From NCBI RefSeq assembly GCF_032452875.1, contig NC_083879.1, forward strand, positions 87,119,572 to 87,183,571: DNA of 64,000 nucleotides. Direction: 5' to 3'. The position numbers were made by a program, and so were the translations under genes. The notes under the pieces were generated by a model that was not told the origin of the DNA, did not search any database, and worked only from the letters and a program-made list of their open reading frames with translations. Of this stretch, positions 33,101 to 45,100 are shown piece after piece (the stretch's first letter is position 1; every line of letters begins with the position of its first letter). Source of the stretch: Bos javanicus (taxonomy: Eukaryota > Chordata > Mammalia > Artiodactyla > Bovidae).

Positions 33101-36100
33101 GTAAAGTCACGGCCTGGCCAGACCTGGCAACAGCAGCCCCCAAATCCGGGGTCATCAAGGCTCTGAACTATGAGGTCGTGTGCACTGTTGGCAGTAACGT
33201 TTGCTCCCGGCGCTGGCGTTGCACTCGGGGAGCGCCGTGACATTGCCCTTTATCAGACGCGATGCCCGGGGCAGAGTCTCACACAGAGATGAACAGACCT
33301 TAAAGATGAAGCTTATTTAATTTCTCACTAAGAGTCCAGAGGATTAATGATCCTGGTGCCATTTTAGCAAGGATGAAGGTGTTTTACAAACACCCTCGTT
33401 CCGTCTTTGTGTTGTTCTTTCTTTCTGTACTTTCTGCTGCATGAATCTACGCTACCTCCCTGTCTACCTTTGTGAGTAAACCCCCACGAGCAGTGTTGTG
33501 CGGATGGTGTTCTCAGTGAAATCTCTCGAGAATCTGGCTTCCTGGCCTGTGTCCTGGACGGCGGCGGGAGCTGGGGCTGGCGGCTGAGAGGACGTGTCCT
33601 CCAGGTGACCGCAGAGCGTCAGGATCAGCCGCGAGGAGGTCTTCCGTGTTCTCCAAGCTTCGGTGGCTCAGGAGCTCACCTTGAGTTCACCTTCAGAACG
33701 CCCCGGGTGTGTTCAGAGCCTCGCTCTGCAGAGAACCTGCCTCCTGGGCATCAACCAGGGCAGAATTGGCTTCAGCAGGATGGTTTTGAAGGCAAACGGT
33801 GGACACAACAGATGAGCTTTGTTCAAGGCAAATGAGGATGAAAATCACTTCTGGGGACACACAGCTCCAACCCTGTGGCGAAGGGTGTGTCTCAAGCAGA
33901 AATTGGGCGAGAGGGTACAAACACCTCAACATTTTGGAAAGAGAATTTTTTTCAAATCTGAAAACATGGAACTTAAGGCAACAATAGACGTATTTTAGTT
34001 TATTTATATTGGAGGGGATTTTGCTGTCTTGGATGGTGGAGCAGGACTGCAATATTTGGAAGAAAATGCTCGTCTTTCTGTACTGCTTGAGAATTTTTAA
34101 ATTACTGATGAAAACTGCATCTGTGTGTTCATGTCTGTCTCATGGATGTCCTCACAGAGAAGACATTCATGGACACAGGTAGGTCTGACGTTTATGCATT
34201 AAGTTTGGTGCCATGGCCTTAGAGATGCCCCAGCCCTGCTGGCCGCCCCCGCCTGCTCCTCATGGTCACTCGGAAGCCAGCAGGCAGGCAGAGCCGCGGG
34301 CAGCGTCTGGTGGGCTCCAGAGCCGGGTCTCAGGCCGCTCTGTGTGTCCCCAAGGGGTTTGTCTCCCACTGCTCTGAGCAGCAGCCCCGGCATTGCTGGA
34401 ACTCCACTCTTCAGAAACTGAGACGTTCTCCCCGGGGTGGGCACGGTGGGGTGAGGCTGCCTGCACCCCTGGGCGCTGAGACGTGCACAGCCCGGGGGTT
34501 TCCCCCCTGCACCCACGTCACCCGCCCCCCGGGCGAAGAGCCAAGGCCGGGGGGCGAGCGGATGGTCCCGGGAGTTACCGCCTGCTCAGCTGAGTGACGG
34601 GTGTCAGCCTGTCTGTCTGGAACAGCCCTTCCGGCTTCCTGATCCTCCCCAACAGGTCAGCCGTCCTCCTCTAATGGTCCAGGAGAAACCCTGGGATGGG
34701 CCTCTCTCTGGCCCCTGACACAGAGGACGGGTCCCCGTGAAGATGTTCTCCGTGTTGGGGTGGGGGCCCGTGACGCTCTTTTCCCAGAATTGGTTCAATG
34801 ATGTGTTGTTCACATTACTCAGTGTTCAGCTCAGTGATATGTTCAACTCAGTAATGTCCGACTCTTTACGACCCCATGGACTGCAGCACGCCAGGTTTCC
34901 CTGTCTTTCACTATCTCTCACAGTTTTCTCAAACTGATGTCCACTGAGTCAGTGATGCCATCCAACCATCTCTTCTTCTGTCATCCCCTTCTCCTCCTGC
35001 CTTTAATCTTTCCCAGCATCAGGGTCTTTTAAAATGAGTCAGCTCTTCGTATCAGGTGGCCAAAGTATTGGAGCTTCAGCTTCAGCATCAGTCCCTTCCA
35101 ATGAATATTCAGGACTGATCTCCTTTAGGATGGACTGGTTGGATCTCCTTGCAGTCCAAGGGACTCTCAAGAGTCTTCTCCAACACCACAGTTCAAAAGC
35201 ATCAATTCTTCAGCACTCAGCTTTCTTTATGGTCCAACTCTCACATCCATACACGACCACCTGAAAAACCACAGCCTTGACTAGACGGACCTTTGTCAGC
35301 AAAGTGATGTCTGTGCTTTTTAATTCGCTGTCTAGGTTGCTGATAGCTTTTCTTCCAAGGAGGAAGTGTGTTTTAATTTCATGCCTGCTGTCACTGTCTG
35401 CAGTGATTTTGGAGCCCAAGAAAAAAGTTTGTCACTGTAGGAGTTCAGGTATTTGAACACAAGATGAGAACACGGTTGGGAACACGGCAGCTTCACTGTT
35501 ACGCCGGCTTTGATGGCTCTGGAGAGGCCCACCCGTCGGGCATGAGCCACCGCCCACCCCATCCCCACCACTCATGCTTCCAGCCCCGGCGGTGGGGGTG
35601 GCCAGCCGTGCTCTCTGATGGGATGTCCTGAGGTGGGTGGTCACTGCTCCGTGTCCGCTTTAGGCTGTCAGGCCTGTAACCTGAGCGCTCTCTCCCTTGT
35701 TTTCCTTTGGCGTCAGCTGGGCTTTGGATCTTTCTTAGGAATTATCGGCATCAACCTGATGGAGAACAGGAAACAAATGGTGAGAGTGTGTGTTGTTTCA
35801 AATATGGGCAGTGGGGGGTGTGGGGGTGTGGGGGTGTGGGGGGGTGTGGGGGGTGGGGGTGTGGGGGGGGGGTGTGGGTGTGGGGGGTGTGGGGAGTGTG
35901 GGGGGTGTGGGGCGTGTGTGGGGAGTGTGTGGGGGGAGTGTGGGCAGTGGGGAGTGTGGGGGTGTGGGAGTGGGGAGTGTGTGGGGGGGTGTGGGGAGTG
36001 TGGGGGTGTGGAGTGTGTGGGGGGGGGGGTGTGGGCAGTGGGGAGTGTGGGGGTGTGGGAGTGGGGCATGTGTGGGAGTGTGTGGGGGGAGTGTGGGGGG

Positions 36101-39100
36101 GTGTGGGCAGTGGGGAGTGTGGGGGGAGTATAGAGGAGGTGTGGGGGTGGGGCGTGTGGGGATGGGGAGTGTTGGGGGGAGTGTGGGGGCTGGGGGGGTG
36201 GGATGTGGGCAGGGCATGTCCCCCTCACAGCTCTAGCTGTAGGTGTTCCTAGGAAAGCCCTGCCCCAACCCAGCACCCGAGAATCAGCCCCTAGCTTTGC
36301 ACTGTAAGTCCAGACTCGGGCCTGAGTGGCTGCCGTTCACATCCTCGTCTAAGTGAGCCCCACCCCTGGGACTGTGGGTTATGTCCCACAGCTTCATGTG
36401 GTGTCTTAGCAGCTAAGGTTGGGGCACAGGAAGAAAAGTGTAGGGCTGGTCACTAGTTTAAGTCACTGTGGATAAACTTCAGGCAAAACCACGCACGTGT
36501 GAGCATTTGTGCTTGAGTCAGGAGCCCTCGCATATTCTCCTGCCTCTGGTGTATGATAGCGCGTAGCCTCTCCCAGACTGGGGAGAGAGGATCAGCACAG
36601 AGCCAGGAGGACTGTGGTTCACAGGGCTTTGCAGAGGACATGTCCACAGCTGTCTGTCTGTGGGCTATGCATGCCAGCCTTGATCGGTGCTACAAACCTG
36701 ATTTTTATTGAGTGTTTCCATCTGGAATCTGTGTTGCTGATGTACCCCTTTGGGAAATAGAGCTATAAGAATGCTAGTTGATTTTGCTGGTTCAGTGTGG
36801 CAGGCCTCTGTGAGGTTCAGAAGGGATGTGCCGTTTCTGCCTCGTCTCACAGCAGATGGTGCTGGTGTTTCCGCCTCTACACGTGCTTCCGTCTTCCTGC
36901 GGCGTCATCAGTGCCGCAGTGGCTGCACTGGGCGCCCATGGTGTGTGAGGATGTGGGGAAGGTGGCGCCTCTCTGGAAAACAGCCTGGCAGCTCCTCAGA
37001 GGGTTCCAGCCAGAGCTCCCGCAGAGTAGGGCGAGTGCTGTCTGTCTCACGCCGGCCACTCTGGTGGGTGTGACGGGGCTTGTCGTGGATCTGTCTTTCC
37101 TTGATGAGTGACACTGAGCTGCTTTCATGTTCTGGTTGGTTTTTGTACGTCATTTTTTGGGAAATGTTTATTCAGGTCCTTTGGCCTTTTTTAAATTCGG
37201 TCACGTCTTGTCAGGTCTGTGTACTCCAGACATAAGTCCCTTATCTGACAGAGGACCTTCAGGGGCTCCAGCCATCCTTGGGGTGTCTTCTCACCTTCTT
37301 GACGGTGTCCTTTGAGGCATAAAAGTTTTCAGTATTCCAGTTCCAGTTCAGTCTCTCAGTCGTGTCCAACTCTTTGCAACCGCATGAATTGCAGCATGCC
37401 AGGCCTCCCTGTCCATCACCATCTCCCGGAGTTTACTCAAACTCATGTCCATTGAGTCGGTGATGCCATCAACCATCTCATCCTCTGTCGTCCCCTTCTC
37501 CTCCTGCCCCCAATCCCTCCCAGCATCAGGGTCTTTTCCAATGAGTCAATTCTTCGCATGAGGTGGCCAAAGTACTGGACTTTCAACTTCAGCATCAGTC
37601 CTTCCAATGAACACCCAGGACTGATCTCCTTTAGGACGGACTGGTTGGATCTCCTTGCAGTCCAAGGGACTCTCAAGAGTCTTCTCCAACACCACAGTTC
37701 AAAAGCATCAATTCTTCAGTGCTCAGCTTTCTTCACAATCCAACTCTCACATCCATACATGACCACAGAAAAAGCCATAGCCTTGACTAGACGGACTTTT
37801 GTTGGCAAAGTAATGTCTCTGCTTTTTAATATGCTATCTAGGTTGGTCATAACTTTCCTTCCAGGGAGTAAGTGTCTTTTAATTTCATGGCTGCAGTCAC
37901 CATCTGCAGTAATTTCGGAGCCCAGAAAAATAAAGTCAGCCACTGTTTCCGCTGTTTCCCCATCTATATCCCATGAAGTAATGGGATCAGATGCCATGAT
38001 CTTCGTTTTCTGAATGTTGAGCTTTAAGCCAACTTTTTCACTCTCCTCTTTCACTTGCATCAAGAGGCTCTTTAGTTCCTCTTCACTTTCTGCCATAAGG
38101 GTGGTGTCATCTGCATATCTGAGGTTATTGATATTTCTCCCGGCAATCTTGATTCCAGCTTGTGCTTCATCCAGCCCAGCGTTTCTCATGGTGTACTCTG
38201 CATATAAGTTAAATAAGCAGGGTGGAAATATACAGCCTTGACGTACTCCTTTTCCTATTTGGAACCAGTCTGTTGTTCCATGTCCAGTTCTAACTGTTGC
38301 TTCCATACAGATTTCTCAAGGGGCAGGTCAGGTGGTCTGGTATTCCCATCTCTTTCAGAATTTTCCACGGTTTATTGTGATCCACACAGTCAAAGGCTTT
38401 GGCATAGTCAATAAAGCAGAAATAGATGTTTTTCTGGAACTCTCTTGCTTTTTCCATGATCCAGCGGATGTTGGTAATTTGATCTCTGGTTCCTCTGCCT
38501 TTTCTAAAACCACCTTGAACACCTGGAAGTTCACGGTTCACATATTGCTGAAGCCTGTCTTGGAGAATTTTGAGCATTACTTTACTAGTGTGTGAGATGA
38601 GTACAATTGTGCGGTAGTTTGAGCATTCTTTGGCATTGCCTTTCTTTGGGATTGGAATGAAAACTGACCTTTTCCAGTCCTGTCTCAGTATTAATGAAGC
38701 CCATTTTGCTCACTTTTTCTTTTGTTGCTTATGTTTTGGTGTCATTTCTAAGAATCTCATGCCAGTTCCAAGGTCATGAAGATTACCCAAGGTCTAGAAG
38801 TTTTATCACTTACGTTTAAGTCTGGTCTGAGCATGTCTGCATAGTCGCTTCAGGCATGTCTGACTCTATGTGACCCCATGGACTGTAGCCCACGAGGCTC
38901 CTCTGTCTATGGCATTCTCCAGATAAGAATACTGGAGTGGGTTGCTATGCCTTCCTCCAGGAGATCTTCCCCATCCAGGGATCAAACCTGCCTCACTTAT
39001 ATCTCCTGCATTGCAGAGAGATTCTTTACCACTGAGAGTTGATTTTGTATATAGCATGAGACGGGTCCACATTCCAGCTTTTGCCTGAGGCCTGTGGTCG

Positions 39101-42100
39101 TTCTCCTTTTCAGTGTGTGGATTCACAATGCTCGCTTTCCTGGGTCCTGGCTGGGCTGTGTCCTCTCTGGACCCTGTTGTTGGGGCGAAGCACCCCGTCT
39201 CCACCCAGCTCTGGGCAGCCCTCTTCATATCACAACCTCATCTGCTTGGTATTTGCATTTTAAAATCACCTGCCCTTGTTGGAATGTAGACGGTGGGCCC
39301 AGCAGAGATTCGAAGATGACCTTCTAGCTACTGAGTAACAGCTGTCCCTCTCCTCGGAGAAGAGATCCCGACTGGACAGGGAGGTGCATTCACAACATAA
39401 CCCAGAGCTTCCTATGGTTGCCAGGGCAACAGACACATCCTCTCTGCAACATCTGTGGGGTCTGGCCACCCTCACACAGGAGAGGCACCTTCTGAGGGGT
39501 GAGTGGTCCTTCTGCTAATGTTAAACCACTAGCAGCTGGAGGGGGCCACGAGGCCTGGGAAGGATGAGGAGCTGTGACGGAGCCCAGGACATGCAGGTCT
39601 TGGCTAAGAGGACGCTCTCCTAACGCTTGTCCTGACAGGTTTCCTATTTCTAGCCTAGGGCTTGAAGGAGAGGACTTCCAATGTCTTTCCCAGCACCATT
39701 GCCTGGACTCTGGGTTCTCGGGCAATTCCACACGTGCGGTTGTCCCTGAGCCGGGTTTATCACACTTGTGATCATGCTAGCACTGGCTTCTAACGTTTCC
39801 TGAAGGTTGATGAGGACGTTCAGGTCGTGGGGACCTGTGCAAACTGAGTCAGACCATGTTTACACATCTGCAGCAGGCAGCCCTGCGTGGCAGGGTACTT
39901 TGGAACTTGTGTGCTTTCTGTGAAGCCTGGAGGCAGTTGGGTGGAGGTGTGGTGTGAAGGTCTTTTGGCGGAGACTGCAGTTCAGAGCTAGCTGTCAGCC
40001 AGGACGAGGAGCGCGGGTCTGTGAGGTCGTCAGGTGGTGCCCGAAGGCCTCACCAGGGCAGCGGGCCTGATGACAGCTCTGCTCACACACCCATTTGTGA
40101 TGAGACTGGCAGGGTCCTCAGCCCGGGGCCAGCACTCAGCTTAGGCACATGGGCTGGGCAGACACCCACTCCCCAGACGGCCCAGTGATGGCTGCACGCA
40201 GACCTGCCGGCCCAGCAGAGCCATCTCTAGGGACAGCTCTGCTGCTTGGGGACGCTGCAGGGCCTTGGGGGGAGGTGGCGGGGGTGCAGCGCCCTCCAGG
40301 AGGCTGTGTGCCTGTCCACTGGAGCAGGCTTTCTGGCCAGGTGTTGGGCAGACCCAGTACCTGCACAGTGAGGAGGGGCCATGAGGAAGGCGCCCGGCCA
40401 CCTGCCCCTTGGGACAGCCCCGTGGCTGAGCGGGCCGCTTCTGGCCACGTTCTGGAAGCTGAAGATGAGCTGCCATGTGCATGAGTGTCGTACTCTACTT
40501 GGCAGCTTGTTTTACAGAAGTTTGGGTGAAAGTTCCGGTCACTTTACACACTTCCCAAGACGGAGAACACGCCCTCACGTTGTGGATTGCGTGGCTCTTG
40601 GAGGGGTCCTGGTGCAGGGCTGACACCAGCGACTCTAATAGGAGGGCACGTGGGAAATTTCCACTTTTGCTCTTTGTTTTCATAAACCTGAAATCGTTTC
40701 ACAAGAAATATCAAAAAAAGTGTTAAAGAGATGGCCGATCTGAGACAAGAGGACAGGTTCTTAGCCTCATGAATAATAGAAACGCGGGGAGTGAGAGTGA
40801 GGCTTGTGTGCTGTTAGATCGGAGGAGGCACATGGTGGAAGCGGGCAGCGTCCTTGGGGTCATCAGGGGCGCGCATCAGGCTGTGGGGGGAGGGCCCACT
40901 CATCCCCTGGGTCCTGGCATGTGGAGGTGCCCACTGTATCCCTTGGGCAGCGTCCTCGGGGTCATCAGGGGCGCGCATCAGGCTGTGGGGGAGGGCCCAC
41001 TCGTCCCCTGGGTCCTGGCATGCGGAGGTGCCCACTGTATCCCTTGGCACCTGTGGCCCCGGGTCCCCAGAGCCCGTCCTGCAGAAACGCTCGTGTCTGA
41101 GCCCAGGCTTTTCTGTGGAATGCAGTCAGGGTCTTGGTAGCAGAGTTTGATACAGCAAGGAACTGCCAGGCTCTGGGAGGCCCTGGCTTGTCCACGAGGC
41201 TGTGTGGTGGGATGACAGCTCCCTGTGTACCTGCACCCCCCGTACCCCATGAAACAAGCAAGTGACCGGGTAGGCCTTGCTTGGAGGGGGCATCCGGGCC
41301 AGGGTGGTGGGTCACCAGCAGCAATGGTGGGAGGTGAGGACCCCACAGAGCTGCCGCAGGGTTCCAGGAGAGAACCCTGCGCAAGGATCCTATAGAGTTG
41401 CTGTGGGGTTCCAGGCGAGGACCCCGGGGAGGTGCTGCGGGGCTCCGCGGGGCCTTGGGACCTGAGCAGGGGGGCGTTGGAAGGTTCCGCCGCGCCCGAG
41501 CCGCTCCTGTCTCTGCTTCCAGCTGGTGGCGGCCATCGTGTTCGTCAGCTTTGGCGTGGTGGCGGCCTTCTGCTGCGCCGTTGTGGATGGCGTGTTCGCC
41601 GCTCGGCACATTGTGAGTCCTCCCCCGGGTTGTCCTGGTTCAGGTCTCAGGTGCTGTGTGCGTTTAAGAGATTGTCGAAAGTTCAGTTTCCTCTTGCGGA
41701 ACCCAGCTCGGTGACCCTCACTGTCTGCGCGCCCTTGTGTTGTCCGGTCGCTGGGCTGTCCTCCCCACTTTCCCCTTGCCCCCACCGTGGCCAGTCGCCA
41801 TTAGACCCGAATTCCCCACCTTCTCCGTGGCTCTGGGGTGAGCCGTGGTGCTCCTGCCGCATCCCCCGGGGGCTCTCACTGGCCATGGCCTCGCCCCTTC
41901 GGGCTCGGAGCCTGCGGTGACAGGTCTGAACTCACTGCGGGTGGCTGCCGATCTGTGCTGAGGCTGCCCTTTCCACTTCCCTCCAGGAGCCCAGGCCCCT
42001 CATGGCGGGCAGGTGCCAGTTCCACTCCAGCGGAGCTGGCTACCTACATGACGCCCACCAGACGGAGGTAAGGGCCAGAGCTCGTCCTCTCTCTGACCCG

Positions 42101-45100
42101 CAGCCTGTGTCCCGGGGACATGGCCCTGTCCCCGTTGGACTGTCCTGGCCCCAGCGTGTCTGTGACCTGTCTTACCACGTGTCTGGTGAGGAGCGGGGCA
42201 TCTGCCGTCACCTTCACCCTGGACTCACAGTAGCCCCGCATCCACTTGTCCAGTCTGTGTGGTTTTTGAGATGAGCCTTTTATTGACTAATTAGTGCTTA
42301 CGTGGGCCCCAGCTTGCTGGCCGTCCCGGGCTGAGGACACAGCGTGCTTTCACATCTGTTCTGGGAGCGACGGGCGTGTGGTGGCTGCGTGGCCCCCTCT
42401 GTCCTGCCATCTCTTATCTCACTGTCTTGTCTGTGAAGATTGGTCAGTTTGGTTAAACACAGCCTCTGACGCTGTGTGCAGAGGTCAGGCAGGAGGGGTG
42501 TGGGCCGGGTGGTGGGGAGAAGGTGGGAGCAGGCGCGTGGTTGAGGCCTCGTGGCTTCTGGGGACGCCGCCTGCTGCTGCCTGCCCATGTGGGACACCCC
42601 TTCTCTGAGGGCCTGGCCCGCACTCCTGGAGGGAGCTCTGGGGCCTTGTCCTGGTCAGTGGGGGCCATTGCCCGAGTCCCGGTCCTCACTCATGCTCGTT
42701 CTTCCCCGCAAGTCCTCCCTAGGGTCCCCAGCCTCCCTCTGCAGCTGGGTGGTCTCTGCTCCACTTACCGCCCACATGGGGGTGCTTGGCTCGTGACACT
42801 GGTCACAAATCGCTGAGGAAGGAGGGGAGGCCTCTATGGTGTGGGGACTGGCTTGGTCAGATGGAGCTGCTGGGAGGTCTGGAAGGGTCTCCCACCCGGA
42901 GAGGTCCCTCCCTGGAGGGTCTCCCACCTGGAGAGGTCCCTCCCTGGAGGCACGGAGCCTAGGCCCTCTCCCCCACCTTGTCCAGCAGCAGGCGCTGGTC
43001 ACCTGGTCCCCTACCTCCCCCAGCAGGGAGGCTGTGTTGCCTACCAGCCTCTGCACCTGAGCCGGTAGAAGACCAGGCGGGTCAGGAAGTATGCACTCGG
43101 GAGGGGCGGCTGCCTGGCTTGGGGGCAGAGAGCTGGGTGAGGGTGAGGGCAGGGCAGGGCAGGTGTGGGCGCCTGGCTGCCTCTCTGCTTGCAGGTCACC
43201 TGTCACTCCCCGAACGGTGGGTGTCCGCTGAAGGTGAAGAGCAACACTTGCTACTGCTGTGACCTCTACGACTGCCAGGGGTGAGAGGCCGCAGGGCAGG
43301 GCAGGGGGCGCGGGCCTGGGGCCTGGGCAGGCGTGTCAGTGCGGTTCCCTGGGAAGCAACTGGACGCAGGAGCGGGGCCCTGGGGTGTTTCAGAGCCTCA
43401 TGCCCTGCCCCCCACCCGACGCTGGAGGGATTGTTCCAGGGTTTGGTCCAGTTCCTGGAGGTAAATCTCCTCTCTGTAGGGACTGCCCCCCGAAGCCTAG
43501 GACCCCTGGAGTTTTGGGTCCATGTGGGGCCAGCGGGGCAGTGTGTCCTGCTCTGCTCAGAGGCCTGGGGCATTCCCGGGTGAAAACAGCCTCGGGGCCC
43601 GCTGCCTGCTGCGTCTCCCTGCCGAGGGCCCTGGGCCCCCCCTGCCCACCCAGGCAGCGCCTCCACGGCTGCAGGTGACGCGTGCCCCTTGCCATGCAGC
43701 ACCCGGAGCCCCCCCGTTTATCACGAGTTTGTGGGCGTCGGCGCCTGCTGGGACGCGCTCCAGCTCTACTGGCTGCTCTGGGCCTCGGCCGTGCTCAACG
43801 TCCTGGGGCTGCTGCTGGGGGTCATCACTGCTGCCGTCCTGGGGGCCTTCAAGGACGCGGTGAGTACACTCGCCCCTGCCAGGCTAACCGCAGCCTCGGC
43901 CCTTCAGCCCATCCTCCCTGAGGTGTGAGTGTCCTCCCTGAGGTGTGAGCGGCCTGAGCCCACTCAGGGACAGAGCAGGACGTGGAGCCTGATCCCCAAA
44001 GGCCTTGCCACACCTCCCTGGCCCGAGGCCTGCGGAATTCCAGCGCCTCCTCCCTGTGGGTCCGGGGCTCGGGCCTACACTTCCCCAGGCACAGGTGACT
44101 CCGTGTGCATTCCCGAGAGCCTGCCTGAGTGTCTGGGTGGCTCTCCCCACGGCTGGCATCCTCCCCAGGGGACTGGCTTCTCCAGGCCATGTTCTCGAGT
44201 GGATCCTGTGGGGCACCTCCCACAACTGCCCCCATCCCCGGAGGTGCCGCACGTGAGGCCCCCGACACCTGGGCGTGCCCACAACCGCCCGCACCAGCAG
44301 CCATGCTCCCGTCACCCAGCTTTAGAGTAAAGGCAGTGTGAATGCACCTCCAAATGGCCCCCCGCGGCCCAGACCCCAGCGCCTCCCCCGCTCAAACAGC
44401 CGACGGGGGGCTTGTTACCGCTGCCCCGGAGACTGGCTATCGCCCGCATCTCTCAGCTTAGCCTGGAGCCTCTCAAGAGCTGTGATGTGTTTCTGGAAGG
44501 TTTCCTGACCCCAGATGAGTCCTGGGAGACCACGAGAGTCCCCGGTGCCCCCGTAACCACCCTTCTCCCTGGCTCCCACTTTGCCCTGCAGACCCCAGGC
44601 CCGCTTTCTGCTTGGTCACAAACCTCGGCAACCAGCTGGTCCTCTTGCCCCTGGGACAGCCAGGGTCTGTGGGGCCTTCTTGGGGGCTTCTCCTGCAGGT
44701 CAGAGTGTTCCCCTGGCAAATCTCTGGGGGGCTTCTCCTGCAGGTCAGAGTGTTCCCCTGGCAAGTCTCCGAGGACAGGGAGGTTAGACTCCATAGGCGC
44801 ACAGTGTCTGCTTCCGGGCCCTGCGAGCCTGGCGGAGGTGGCTGGTCCGTCCCCAGGGACGGTGGTCAGCCCGATGGGCTTCCCAGAATGGGTCCTGTGC
44901 TCACTGAGTTTGTGATAGAACCACTGAAGCTTCTCTGGGGAATGTGGCAACCTCCCAGAAAGGCCACTCATTACACAGGACGCAGCTGTGTGTAAGCTAT
45001 GTGCTGGACAGCTTCCTCTCGCAAACCCAGAGCTCTGGGTGTTAGGAGAAGCAAGCAAAGTGACTTTTTAGAATTTACACCTATGAGTAGATGCTCTTCT

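Larger units (their letters stand above)
37055..39115 (-). mobile_element. Old L1 LINE fragment, split by BovB and Bov-tA insertions
   Basis: Three pieces (about 37055-37336, 38685-38830 and 39043-39115) join to give continuous reverse-strand L1 ORF2 C-terminal sequence (gggaaatgtttattcaggtc; tttcttttgttgcttatg; agttgattttgtatat). BovB at 37337-38684 and a Bov-tA at about 38831-39042 are inserted in it. The L1 is therefore the oldest layer. Confidence 0.75.

Noticed and set aside
35618..36252. Gly/Val-rich and antisense Pro/His-rich frames
   Set aside because: Translation of the GTGTGGGG repeat. Only 35717-35779 within it is a real exon (TMEM255B).
44683..44772. The duplicated ctcctgcag|gt words as cryptic TMEM255B exon acceptors
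   Set aside because: No conserved open frame or donor follows, and exon 7 joins exon 8 in phase without them.
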